DNA from: Paguma larvata
Lineage: Eukaryota; Chordata; Mammalia; Carnivora; Viverridae
Reading direction: 5' to 3'
Length of the DNA stretch: 64,000 nucleotides
Assembly: GCA_030068075.1 (NCBI GenBank)
Contig: CM057841.1
Location: forward strand, 42,821,030-42,885,029
The notes under the pieces were generated by a model. That model was given only the letters and a program-made list of their open reading frames with translations, did no database searches and was not told the DNA's origin. This document shows, piece after piece, positions 60,301 through 64,000 of the stretch. Each line of letters begins with the position of its first letter. Position 1 is the stretch's first letter. A program made the translations under genes and the position numbers.

Positions 60301-63300
60301 TTTTAGAAAGTGTTCATCTCTCGTTAGAAGGTCTGTTACAAGCATAAGTCATGTGGGACAATCCTATGCTAACCTAAATGTACCTCTTAAATGCTTTCTG
60401 GAATAAGTGAGGGGATAGGTAAACACAGTTTGACCAAAATATTAGACTAATTAGAACACTCCATTTCCATATCATTCCAGATAAAGAGACAGTGTTGGGA
60501 ACAAAAGTTAATATCTTCTAAACACTTCGTATGTCCGGAGCACTGCTGTTTTACACGCAGTGTCTTACTTAATCCTCATAGCAAGCCTTTGGAAAGGGTG
60601 CTAATTATTCATATTTTATAAGTAAGGGAAAGGAAGCTCAGAGAGCATAAGTAACATGCCCAGTATGACAGTGCTATTAGATATGGAGCACGACCCACTT
60701 TGCTTAAGTCTGGGCTCTTAAATGCTATAGGTCTGCTGCCTACCTCTCTTTGTGATATTTTGGGATGCTTATTACTGGAATTTTGAACCATGAGACTTGA
60801 AGGTAATTGTAACAAAGGTTCAACTCCATGTGTGTAGAAGAGTTAGGTGCCTTACCTCATCTTTCATTTCCTTGGCACTTCTCAATTCTCCTTTAAGCTT
60901 TAGCATTTTCTGAGCTTTGTTATAAACCTGCAAAAGTCCAAGAATTTAAAATGGCAAAAATTGAAATGAGTCTGGTCCCTTTAAAGATTTTCCCATCTGG
61001 ATGTGTGCTCTCGGCAGGGAGCCTGGAAAAATTTCCTGAACTGTTACCTACTTGTCTGCCCATCTGTGTTTTCAAAACTTGTGTTAAAACCTTTACCAGG
61101 AAGGCAGGACCAAGGATTTACATCTTTTCCCCAAAACCAACATTTGGTGGGCTAGAGAGTTTCTGAATTCATAGTTTCTTGGAAAGCAAAAGTTCTGAGA
61201 TGATCTTACTTTCTAGATTTCTCACTATTCAACAGCTCAAATATAGTTAACATTATGCACTAATTATGAACCAGACAGAATGTGCACAACCTGACTTCAT
61301 TCTCAGGATAACCCTGGGAGGAAGAAATTATTACTATCCTTATTTTACAGAGGAGGAAAATGAAGTCCAGAGAGGCTAAGTGACATACCCAAGGTCATAC
61401 AGGCTGTCTTACTACTCCACGAGGAGCTGCTATTAACTTCTCACTAATAATTTGGAAGTATATGATGATGTGGTTTTTTCAAAGCATCAGGTTACTGTAT
61501 GTTTGTGCTTAAAAAGTTATGTAGAAACTTGTAGAGTGGTGAGGATTATCTATATAAAAAGCTTCAAGAAAACCAAAGACTTTTACACATGTATGTGTAT
61601 AAGTATAGGATGATGTGTTTGAGGTCATAATGCACTGAGTTATTAAAGTAATTCAGTTTATTATGTTTTTTATTCTTAAGGCTAAAGGAGATTTCTGCCA
61701 GGCACTTACCTGCAGGATAGTTCCAAGAATGAGAAGCTATCAAAATACTCATTCTTTGTAATGAACCACATCCCCCACCCCTACTATAAGCCAAGAGGAA
61801 GAAAGAATGCTGGTGAGACATGGAATTTGGAATGTTTTATGGGGTTGTATTCTGATGTGCTGCATTGTTTACCCCTATTTAATCTTTGCACACAGAGGTG
61901 CATCATGGGAGTGGGGCTATAGCTCAGACTTCCTCAGTAGGGAGAGGCCAGGAGATGCTGCAATGACAGACAACCCCCAAATCTCAGTGACTTAAAACCA
62001 TGAGAGTTGACTTCTCACTGTGCTACATGTCCTTTATGAGTCAGCGGGGGCTGCTCCTCATTATCCTCAGCTGGTAGAACCTATGTCATCTAGTATGTTC
62101 CCTGTGGCCATGGTTGCAGAGGGGAACATACAGGTTCTTAAAGTGAAAGTGACATACTTCACTTCTACTCAGATTTCATTGGCCAAAACAAGTCACATGA
62201 CCATGCCTAACTTCTTCTTTATTCCCTAAAGGAAGTATTGGTGACCATCACAAATGACATCCACGCTAGGCATCTTAGCCAGACGGACTGCTATAACAAA
62301 GTAACACAAACTGGGTAGCTTATAAACAACAGAGATTTCTCACAGTTCTGGAGGCTGAGAAATTCCTGACCAAGTCGCCAGCAGGTTAGGTATTTGATGA
62401 AGACTCTCTTCAGAGACAGCTGTTTTTTTTTTTTTTCTTTCTGTAACTGAGAGGGCAAGGGAGTGATGTGGAGTCTCTTTTAGAAGGGAGCTAGCTAATC
62501 CATCTCATGACCTAATCACATCTCAAAGTCCCCACTTCCTCATGCCATTATTTTGTAGTTAGAATTTTAACACATGAATTTTTGGGGGACACAAACATTT
62601 AAATGAGAAGATTAAAAGTAATGTGGCATAAAAACACTAAACAGGGCTCTGGGCCACCAAGCTTCTAAACCTGATTTAGCACCTAAGTCAAGGAATGGCC
62701 TTTGGAAAGAAAGGCACTCATCTGTCTGAGGCTTTGTTTCTGGCTCTATAAACTGAGGTGGGAGGGTTGAATTAAGTGACTATTCTCTTTTCTAGCACTA
62801 AGGTTTACTGATTCAATGTTCCACCTTGGTGCACATGTTTCTTTAGTAGAACCAGCCTAAGCATCACACAAAAGTTGGAATGGAACAAATATATCCTGGA
62901 GAATAATATTCCTTTACAGGTAGAGGTGTCTGGGTGGCCTCGGTCGGTTAAGTGTCCAACTCTTGGTTTTAGCTCAGGTCATAATCTTATGGTTCACAAG
63001 ATTAAGCCCTGTATCGGGCTCTGCACTGCCAGCACAGAGCATGCTTGGGATTCTCTCTGCCCTTCCTCTGCTCTCTCTCTCAAAATAAATACATAAACAT
63101 TAAAAAATATTCCTCTATAGGCAGACCTATAGATGGTCAGGAGATGACTCTTAAATCAAATGAAATCTTATCCCAAGGACAGAAATGACTGTCTAGAATG
63201 TGATGGTTTCATCAACTATGGAGTTATACAGGTAGCTACAAGGGCCAAGAATGTTTGTAAGGAGAAATATAAGGCATAGGACCTTGTATTTGCATGAAAA

Positions 63301-63648
63301 GATATTGGACTTCTCTAAGTAAAGTAAGTTAGAAAGAAAAAAAAAAGAGGGAACTAAGTTGTGTGTCTCCATGAAGGAGACGTGGGAATCCTGTGAGTCA
63401 TTAACAACAGCAGTGGGCAATTTGGAAGTGCTTATGGTGAAAAAAATGGAAGGGTTATATGATAAATTTTCAGTGCGTTTGACAGTAATGTTTGCCAGAT
63501 GGATAAGGAAGAGTGCTTTGAGGGAGCCTCGAATGCTTTATAAAATGATCATGTGAACCTTCCCAGTGCTCTCTGAGGAGTGTGGCTGGACCAATACTTT
63601 GTAGAGGAGAGAATGCATTACAGAGGGAGGGCTCCCTACCTGATCCAT
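16122..63648 (-). CDS. PMFBP1: PMFBP1: coiled-coil sperm head-tail coupling protein, ~20 exons
   Basis: PMFBP1 is a testis protein of the sperm head-tail coupling apparatus. In mammals it cooperates with SUN5 and SPATA6 to hold the tail centriole to the nucleus, and its loss gives headless (acephalic) sperm. Exon by exon, the minus strand gives an almost unbroken heptad-rich coiled coil (long runs of E, K, Q and L; segments such as [22 protein letters not shown] and [20 protein letters not shown]). This agrees closely with the human protein as I remember it. Twenty exons with GT-AG borders sum to 3,117 nt: 1,038 codons plus stop, all phases matching. Human is about 1,007 residues. The start is uncertain: the ATG at 63646-63648 gives [13 protein letters not shown], and the ATG within the next exon (MLKLKGEL) would give 1,028 residues. 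The C-terminus differs from human (see exon 16122-16395). The promoter is not in the window. Confidence 0.95.
16915..17365 (+). repeat. MIR copies with an AT-rich expansion inside
   Basis: CTCCATTTTACAGATGAGGA (16920-16939) is a reverse MIR piece. A plus-strand MIR then runs from GACAGTGGGCTCTGGAACTA through GGTTCTGCCACTTACTATTT, is interrupted by a TA/TTTA-rich block (17155-17296), and resumes at CACTTAGAATAGTGCCTTAC up to (ATT)n near 17362. A GTTCTTATGAAAATTAAA unit occurs at about 17154 and 17221, showing a local tandem duplication. Confidence 0.65.
18430..18560 (-). repeat. MIR fragment in PMFBP1 intron
   Basis: GGCCCAAAGAGGTAGTGATG and TGCCCAAGGTCACATAA are the reverse complement of the MIR tail-proximal core. 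Confidence 0.65.
18690..18764 (-). CDS. PMFBP1: PMFBP1 exon (residues ~923-948)
   Basis: Acceptor GATTACAG, donor GTAAGT. It encodes [24 protein letters not shown] with split Lys and Asp codons at its ends. At 75 nt it is too short to appear as an ORF, and was found by splice sites and similarity. Confidence 0.92.
19184..19211. repeat. (GT)n microsatellite
   Basis: About 14 uninterrupted GT units lie in a PMFBP1 intron. Confidence 0.97.
19290..19396 (-). CDS. PMFBP1: PMFBP1 exon (residues ~888-923)
   Basis: The acceptor GTACCGAAG is unusual, with a weak pyrimidine tract; the donor is GTAAGT. It encodes [35 protein letters not shown]. It is a cysteine-containing break in the coiled coil. 107 nt, ends in phase 2. 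Confidence 0.9.
20220..20387 (-). CDS. PMFBP1: PMFBP1 exon (residues ~832-887)
   Basis: Acceptor CTGAGTAG, donor GTGGGC. It encodes [20 protein letters not shown] and [20 protein letters not shown]. Coiled coil, 56 codons, phase 0. Confidence 0.95.
20699..20866 (-). CDS. PMFBP1: PMFBP1 exon (residues ~776-831)
   Basis: Acceptor CTGTGAAAG, donor GTGAGG. It encodes [20 protein letters not shown] and [20 protein letters not shown]. Coiled coil, 56 codons, phase 0. Confidence 0.95.
21408..21572 (-). CDS. PMFBP1: PMFBP1 exon (residues ~721-775)
   Basis: Acceptor CCCTAAAG, donor GTGAGT. It encodes [20 protein letters not shown] and [20 protein letters not shown]. 55 codons, phase 0. Confidence 0.95.
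21965..22390 (+). repeat. L2 3' end followed by MIR in PMFBP1 intron
   Basis: CCCCACTGCCTATATAGCTC ... TGTGCTCAGTAAATACTAAA is the typical L2 3' end (21965-22085). A plus-strand MIR follows (22225-22390: TCCTGGTTCTGTCATTTACT, CTCAGTTTCCTCTTCTGCAC). Confidence 0.65.
23330..24350 (+). mobile_element. Diverged L1 ORF2 fragments with other old repeat sequence inside
   Basis: CTAGATGGTTTTACAGGTGA (~23400) and the block 23890-24340 (AAAGAGATGGATTCCATTAA, AACAGCAATTAATTATAAAA) resemble decayed L1 ORF2 on the plus strand. The stretch 23460-23870 between them (CAAATCACCTCTTGTGCCCC, CACTCCAGTCATAGTGGCCT) resembles an L2 segment. Stops occur in all frames. The nearby intron at 22850-23330 shows nothing I can name. 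Confidence 0.5.
24805..25035 (+). mobile_element. Carnivore SINE
   Basis: GGGATGCCTGGGTAGCTCAG starts at 24822 and the element ends in AAATAAATAAACATTAAAAA near 25020. Flanks TTAAAAATTAAGTTCCT and TTAAAAATTCAGTTCTT look like a diverged target duplication. Confidence 0.92.
25154..25402 (-). mobile_element. Carnivore SINE, minus orientation, with target-site duplication
   Basis: The body at 25168-25386 runs from AAATGTTTATTTATTTTTGA to CACCCAGGCGCCCC. It is flanked by GGAATGCTATTCTT and GGCAGTGCTATTCTT. Confidence 0.93.
25590..25790 (+). repeat. MIR fragment in PMFBP1 intron
   Basis: GCTAGATGATCCAGGTTCAA, GAGCCTCAGCCTTTCTTTCC and CTGTAAAATGAGGATCATAG follow the MIR consensus in plus orientation. 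Confidence 0.7.
26249..26386 (-). CDS. PMFBP1: PMFBP1 exon (residues ~675-720)
   Basis: Acceptor GGGGGAGCAG (poor pyrimidine tract close to the site), donor GTGAGT. It encodes [20 protein letters not shown] and [16 protein letters not shown]. 46 codons, phase 0. It matches the human segment containing ...[11 protein letters not shown]. Confidence 0.92.
26652..26819 (-). CDS. PMFBP1: PMFBP1 exon (residues ~619-674)
   Basis: Acceptor GCTTCTCAG, donor GTGAGG. It encodes [20 protein letters not shown] and [19 protein letters not shown]. Strong charged coiled coil, 56 codons, phase 0. Confidence 0.94.
27116..27348 (+). mobile_element. Carnivore SINE, near-consensus, with target-site duplication
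   Basis: GGGGGCGCCTGGGTGGCTCA starts at 27128; the tail AAATAAATAAATGTTAAAA ends near 27338. It is flanked by AAAAACCTCTTT on both sides. It is one of the least diverged copies here, so probably recent. Confidence 0.95.
27662..27815 (-). CDS. PMFBP1: PMFBP1 exon (residues ~567-618)
   Basis: Acceptor CTCCTTAG, donor GTATAA. It encodes [40 protein letters not shown] and ends IKLLQHQ. It begins by completing a split Arg. Confidence 0.94.
27979..28168 (-). CDS. PMFBP1: PMFBP1 exon (residues ~504-567)
   Basis: Acceptor GTTCTGCAG, donor GTATCA. It encodes [20 protein letters not shown] and [20 protein letters not shown]. 190 nt, with split codons at both ends. Confidence 0.94.
28470..28865 (-). 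repeat. L2 fragment, minus orientation
   Basis: AGAGTTTAGAGTCTAGTGAG, GGAATTCCAGATGAAGGGAT and GGCTTTGGAGGACTTTGAAA follow the reverse complement of L2. No coding capacity remains. Confidence 0.6.
29510..29782 (+). repeat. Old L1 3' piece, then an A25-tailed stretch
   Basis: At 29510-29640, CATATAACATAAAATCGAAC ... GTGCAACCATCAGCAGTGTC resembles an L1M 3' region. At 29641-29757 an unidentified GC-richer stretch leads into 25 consecutive A residues (29758-29782), as at the end of a retroposed sequence. Confidence 0.5.
30164..30404 (-). CDS. PMFBP1: PMFBP1 exon (residues ~424-504)
   Basis: Acceptor TTTCCTCAG, donor GTAAGG. It encodes [20 protein letters not shown] and [20 protein letters not shown]. 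241 nt, ends in phase 1. Confidence 0.95.
30580..31375 (+). repeat. L2 3' region interrupted by a SINE
   Basis: ACTTGCTACTCCTTCTGCCT, GAGGCCTTCCCTGACCACCC and the end GTGCCTGGCATATCACAGGA ... AAATATTTGTTGACTGAATA are classic L2 3' sequence, plus strand. A SINE (31064-31290) splits it. Confidence 0.8.
31048..31307 (-). mobile_element. Carnivore SINE inserted into L2, minus orientation
   Basis: The body at 31064-31290 runs from TTTATTTATTTATTT to CACCCAGGCGCC. The 16-bp repeat GTGTTATTATATTCTT occurs at 31048-31063 and again at 31292-31307, marking the insertion point. Confidence 0.94.
32005..32162 (-). CDS. PMFBP1: PMFBP1 exon (residues ~371-423)
   Basis: Acceptor CCGCTGTAG, donor GTAAGG. 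It encodes [20 protein letters not shown] and [20 protein letters not shown]. It starts by completing a split Asp codon. Confidence 0.95.
32255..32381 (-). CDS. PMFBP1: PMFBP1 exon (residues ~329-371)
   Basis: Acceptor CTGCCCAG; donor GTAAGC after ATGAAGG. It encodes [40 protein letters not shown]. The intron to the next exon is only 92 bp (32163-32254) and contains C10. Confidence 0.95.
32443..32585 (+). mobile_element. Short, diverged carnivore SINE with (CAAA)n tail
   Basis: GGGCACCTGGGCGGCTTAGT starts at 32443. The second half is shortened and ends in six ACAAA-type repeats. Confidence 0.85.
32890..33560 (-). repeat. L2 fragment, minus orientation
   Basis: CACTATGTGCTAGGAATTAT, CTTGCCACCATGGAGCTGAC and GGCCTCACTGAGAAGGTGCC fit the reverse complement of L2. 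Confidence 0.6.
33638..33803 (+). mobile_element. Carnivore SINE
   Basis: GGGGCGTCGGGTGGTTCAGT leads through TCTCTCTCTCGCTCTCTCTC to AAATAAATAAATAAA. It is shorter in the middle than full copies. Confidence 0.88.
34048..34186 (-). mobile_element. Tiny 5'-truncated L1 with expanded (TTTA)n tail and 18-bp target duplication
   Basis: The perfect 18-bp repeat ATTAAGATGGCAAATTTA lies at 34048-34065 and 34169-34186. Between them is a (TTTA)n tract and about 50 bp of L1 3' end (TTATTGTCAAATTGGTTTCC ... CTCATCCCAACA). The same 3' end starts the longer L1 at 55.5 kb. Confidence 0.88.
34698..34917 (-). mobile_element. Younger SINE (copy A), nested
   Basis: The body runs from A/T-rich tail to CACTCAGGCGCCCC. 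It is flanked by CTCAAAAACTT at 34687-34697 and 34918-34928. It lies inside the left target-duplication copy of SINE B and is closer to consensus than B. Confidence 0.9.
34929..35154 (-). mobile_element. Older SINE (copy B)
   Basis: The body ends ...CTGAGCCACCTAGACACCCC. The 18-bp repeat GAGGTTCCTCAAAAACTT at 34680-34697 and 35155-35172 flanks the pair, so B was inserted first into the L1. Confidence 0.9.
35764..35985 (+). mobile_element. Carnivore SINE at the 3' end of an L1
   Basis: GGGGCACCTGGTTGGCTCAG starts directly after AAAAGCTTAA, and the element ends with AAATAAATAAACAAC and an A-rich stretch before ATAGCTTAAAA. Confidence 0.9.
36484..36594 (-). CDS. PMFBP1: PMFBP1 exon (residues ~292-328)
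   Basis: Acceptor TATCTGCAG, donor GTAGGT. It encodes [37 protein letters not shown], with a Pro/Ser-rich break in the coiled coil. 37 codons, phase 0; it has no ATG and was found by splice sites. Confidence 0.93.
37568..37738 (-). CDS. PMFBP1: PMFBP1 exon (residues ~235-291)
   Basis: Acceptor AATATCCCAG, donor GTAAGT. It encodes [40 protein letters not shown]. 57 codons, phase 0, with no ORF of its own on the minus strand longer than the exon. Confidence 0.93.
37900..38800. repeat. Old, poorly resolved interspersed repeat sequence
   Basis: ATCCTTCCAGGGATATTTTA, TTCACTCAAAAAGATGTCTT and CCTATTGATGGGAAAATAGG, followed by GTTGTTTCCAAGTATTTTTC, recall an ancient LINE 3' region, but I cannot fix the family or strand. 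It is AT-rich with no gene. Confidence 0.4.
38967..39200 (+). mobile_element. Carnivore SINE with target-site duplication
   Basis: GGGGCGCCTGCATGGCTCAA starts at 38979. Flanks ATAGTTTATATT (38967-38978) and ATGGTTTATGTT (39189-39200). Confidence 0.92.
39420..42640 (+). mobile_element. Long, heavily decayed L1 (ORF2 and 3' end), with an insert
   Basis: GTATACCCAGCCAAACTAGT, ATTTGATAAAGTTCAATGTT, CTCATTCACAACATCAATAA and TGACTCAGCAATCCCACTTC follow L1 ORF2 in order on the plus strand. There are many stops and indels and no usable ORF. Within it, 41085-41165 is a TATC/TATA-rich tract, and 41579-42021 is a separate insert. Confidence 0.7.
41572..42028. mobile_element. 443-bp LTR-like insert in the L1
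   Basis: The 7-bp repeat CTGTTAG at 41572-41578 and 42022-42028 bounds a GC-richer block (41579-42021). Its text (CCTCTTCCTAGGGATAGCTC, CTCGGAGTCTGCTTCGTGGA) recalls an old mammalian LTR. L1 sequence reads on across the junction. There are no internal genes; the family is not fixed. Confidence 0.55.
43033..43254 (-). CDS. PMFBP1: PMFBP1 exon (residues ~161-234)
   Basis: Acceptor ACCAACAG, donor GTAGGA. It encodes [40 protein letters not shown] through [14 protein letters not shown]. 74 codons, phase 0. Very close to human. Confidence 0.96.
43470..43560 (+). repeat. L2 3' end
   Basis: GGTAAGCTTCTTAAAGACAG ... GTAAAAACTCAATAAAGACT is a short L2 3' end. The remainder of this intron (43560-46190) holds a stretch near 44980-45100 (GTTGGAGCTCCAGCAGCCAT) that looks repeat-like; otherwise I see nothing nameable. 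Confidence 0.6.
46192..46434 (-). CDS. PMFBP1: PMFBP1 exon (residues ~80-160)
   Basis: Acceptor CAATTACAG, donor GTATAC. It encodes [20 protein letters not shown] and [20 protein letters not shown] to [11 protein letters not shown]. 81 codons, phase 0. The human segment as remembered is two residues longer near AQALAFEE. Confidence 0.96.
47037..47144. repeat. Compound (GT)n(GA)n microsatellite
   Basis: A 56-bp GT block (47037-47092) passes directly into a 52-bp GA block (47093-47144). The chance ORFs on both strands here are artefacts of the repeat. Confidence 0.97.
47600..48110 (-). mobile_element. Old L1 3' region, minus orientation
   Basis: TTATTAAGGTATACTTTATA, GTTGTGCAACCATTATTACA, CTTTCACTTAGCATAAAGTT and TCACCAGTTGATGGATATTT are L1 ORF2 end and 3' UTR in reverse. 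Decayed. Confidence 0.75.
48115..49010 (-). repeat. L2 fragment, minus orientation
   Basis: GTTAACCAGTGTAATAGGTA, AACATTCCAGGGAGAGATAA and CAAGAATCCAGGCAAGAAGG follow the reverse complement of L2 over ~900 bp. Confidence 0.65.
49352..49556 (+). mobile_element. Carnivore SINE lacking its first part, with target-site duplication
   Basis: GGGGTGCC is followed at once by TTTTTCTCAGGTCATGATCT, so the tRNA-like head is mostly deleted. Flanks AAGAATGTTGCTATTTTC and AAGAATGCTGCTGTTCTC show a target duplication. Confidence 0.9.
50870..51430 (-). mobile_element. CR1/L3-type LINE reverse-transcriptase relic
   Basis: On the minus strand, 51134-51175 reads [14 protein letters not shown], preceded (one frame away) by [11 protein letters not shown] and followed by [18 protein letters not shown] near 51031-51080. 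These match the CR1/L3 reverse-transcriptase core as I remember it ([10 protein letters not shown]...GFTKGKSCLTN). Frameshifts and stops make it a fossil. Confidence 0.75.
51760..52210 (-). mobile_element. Old L1 fragment, minus orientation
   Basis: TAGTTTTAGATTTACAGAAA, ATAGAGTTCCTATATGTTCT and TTCTCCTAACACTAACATTT recall an ancient L1M 3' region. No coding capacity. Confidence 0.55.
52210..54280. other. PMFBP1 intron, no recognised feature
   Basis: About 2 kb of unique-looking intron. Short chance ORFs only. I see no splice-flanked coiled-coil exon on the minus strand here. Confidence 0.5.
54291..54365. repeat. Compound (GT)n(GA)n microsatellite
   Basis: GT units (54291-54320) run directly into AG units (54321-54365), about 140 bp downstream (in PMFBP1 orientation) of a PMFBP1 exon. 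Confidence 0.97.
54507..54662 (-). CDS. PMFBP1: PMFBP1 exon (residues ~28-79)
   Basis: Acceptor TGCCTAG, donor GTAAGG. It encodes [40 protein letters not shown] and ends AMMSGNH. 52 codons, phase 0. Confidence 0.95.
55492..56384 (-). mobile_element. 5'-truncated felid-type L1, minus orientation, with target-site duplication
   Basis: The body is about 55505-56371, bounded by CATCCCTGAGTTT and CATCCCTGAATTT. The minus strand carries the ORF2 C-terminus ([38 protein letters not shown], stop at 55764), then the 3' UTR and a (TTTA)n tail. A frameshift near 56150 splits ORF2. Confidence 0.92.
56451..56714 (-). mobile_element. Carnivore SINE with perfect 17-bp target duplication
   Basis: GATTCCCAGCATCTATT occurs at 56451-56467 and 56698-56714. 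The SINE body lies between, in minus orientation. Confidence 0.95.
56715..58360. other. PMFBP1 intron, no recognised gene
   Basis: Mostly unique-looking intron. A weak MIR-like piece (CAAGGTCCCACAGCTGGTTA) is at about 57107. Nothing else can be named. Confidence 0.5.
58366..58555 (+). mobile_element. Diverged carnivore SINE
   Basis: GGGGCAATTCATGTGGCTTA and GTCGGTTGAGTGTCTGACTC to TCTCTCTCTCTCAAATAAAA. The head is partly altered, so it is an older copy. Confidence 0.85.
60060..60690. repeat. L2 3' end (plus) followed by MIR (minus)
   Basis: AACTATGCCTGGCACATCTA (60141-60160) is L2 3' end. CTTACTTAATCCTCATAGCA and AGCTCAGAGAGCATAAGTAA (60495-60690) fit reverse MIR. Confidence 0.6.
60856..60927 (-). 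CDS. PMFBP1: PMFBP1 exon (residues ~4-27)
   Basis: Acceptor CTTTTGCAG, donor GTAAGG. It encodes [24 protein letters not shown]. Only 24 codons, phase 0. It contains an internal ATG (MLKLKGEL) that I recall as the start used in the human reference protein, so it is an alternative start here. Confidence 0.92.
61240..61420 (-). repeat. MIR fragment
   Basis: TTATTTTACAGAGGAGGAAA and GAGAGGCTAAGTGACATACC match reverse MIR. Confidence 0.7.
61950..62270. repeat. Unassigned old interspersed repeat
   Basis: CAGACAACCCCCAAATCTCA, TTGGCCAAAACAAGTCACAT and ATGACCATGCCTAACTTC read like a known mammalian repeat that I cannot name with confidence. It sits next to the MaLR LTR. Confidence 0.4.
62275..62605 (-). 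mobile_element. MaLR-type (MLT1/MST-like) solo LTR, minus orientation
   Basis: GACTGCTATAACAAAGTAAC, TCACAGTTCTGGAGGCTGAG and CATGACCTAATCACATCTCA, with TTTTTGGGGGACACAAACAT, are the reverse complement of a MaLR LTR. There is no internal region. Confidence 0.8.
62907..63125 (+). mobile_element. Carnivore SINE with target-site duplication
   Basis: The body is about 62925-63105, GAGGTGTCTGGGTGGCCTCG to AAATAAATACATAAACATT. Flanks AATATTCCTTTACAGGTA and AATATTCCTCTATAGGCA. Confidence 0.9.
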
Positions 63649-63878
63649 GGGTACTGATCTCTGGGCCTAGGAGTTGAATGTCTTCTCTCTTTTCAAAGCC
63701 TCATTCTACATCTTCTGTGCTGCTATCTCCTGCATCTCTTTTGAGATCTTCACTTTTTCATGCCTCATCTCTTCCACTGGCATATCCAATTCTGCCGCAT
63801 CTGCCCAGGAAACGGCTTTCTTGTATTCAAAAGTCCTGCCCTCTTCCTCTGTCCCAGCAGGCCTTCCCTTCGTGACAG
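63640..63878 (-). other. PMFBP1: PMFBP1 5' exon, mostly non-coding, carrying the candidate start codon
   Basis: Acceptor CTGCTCATAG with a long T-rich tract; donor CAG|GTAGGG. The last nine bases (63640-63648) read ATG GAT CAG and join in frame to VYNKAQKML. Upstream in the same frame are stops at 63667-63669 and 63706-63708, and before them 56 open codons (VTKGRPAGTEEEGRTFEYKK ... EMQEIAAQKM). Because it has an acceptor, at least one more exon should lie beyond the window. The base at -3 of the ATG is C and +4 is G, a modest start context. Confidence 0.7.
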
Positions 63879-64000
63879 CTATGAGCAGAAAAACAAGCAA
63901 ATAAACAAATAAACAATTTTAGTGAAAACAGAAACTTGGTCAGAGTATCCAGTGATGTTTTGTGTTTCCTCGTTGGCCTCAGCTCACGCTAAGAGCACCT

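Overview
This window is nuclear DNA from a carnivoran mammal, most likely a cat (Felidae). It has multi-exon genes with GT-AG introns, mammalian repeats (MIR, L2, old L1, MaLR LTRs), and at least 18 tRNA-derived carnivore SINEs of the form gggCGCCTGGGTGGCTCAG...(TCTC)n...AAATAAATAAA. These resemble the felid SINEC type rather than the dog type. The gene order matches human 16q22.2 (DHX38 next to PMFBP1). I see no bacterial, plasmid, phage or CRISPR content.

Layout. (1) 1-11.47 kb, + strand: the 3' part of DHX38 (PRP16), a DEAH-box splicing helicase. Seventeen coding exons (209-11182) join without a frame break into 765 codons plus stop, equivalent to residues ~463-1227 of the 1,227-residue human protein. 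All core helicase motifs are intact. The 5' half and promoter lie left of the window. (2) 11.5-15.35 kb: intergenic DNA between two gene 3' ends, with an old L1 piece and a SINE. (3) 15.36-63.88 kb, - strand: PMFBP1, a coiled-coil protein of the sperm head-tail coupling apparatus. I resolved 20 exons by splice sites. Their coding parts sum to 3,117 nt = 1,038 codons plus stop with no frame break, although no single ORF shows this. The first exon seen (63640-63878) is mostly non-coding in this genome, with two in-frame stops just before the candidate ATG. The promoter is probably beyond the right edge.

The genes are arranged tail-to-tail and do unrelated jobs: pre-mRNA splicing in every cell, and sperm neck assembly in testis. 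PMFBP1 introns hold most of the repeats. They include a pair of nested SINEs inside an L1, two truncated L1 copies with clear target-site duplications, an LTR-like 443-bp insert inside an old L1, compound GT/GA microsatellites, and a relic of a CR1/L3-type reverse transcriptase at ~51.1 kb.

I found no new biological system. The most useful observations are the stop-bearing 5' exon of PMFBP1, its changed C-terminal tail, and datable nested insertions. Family names and human comparisons come from memory; no alignment was run.
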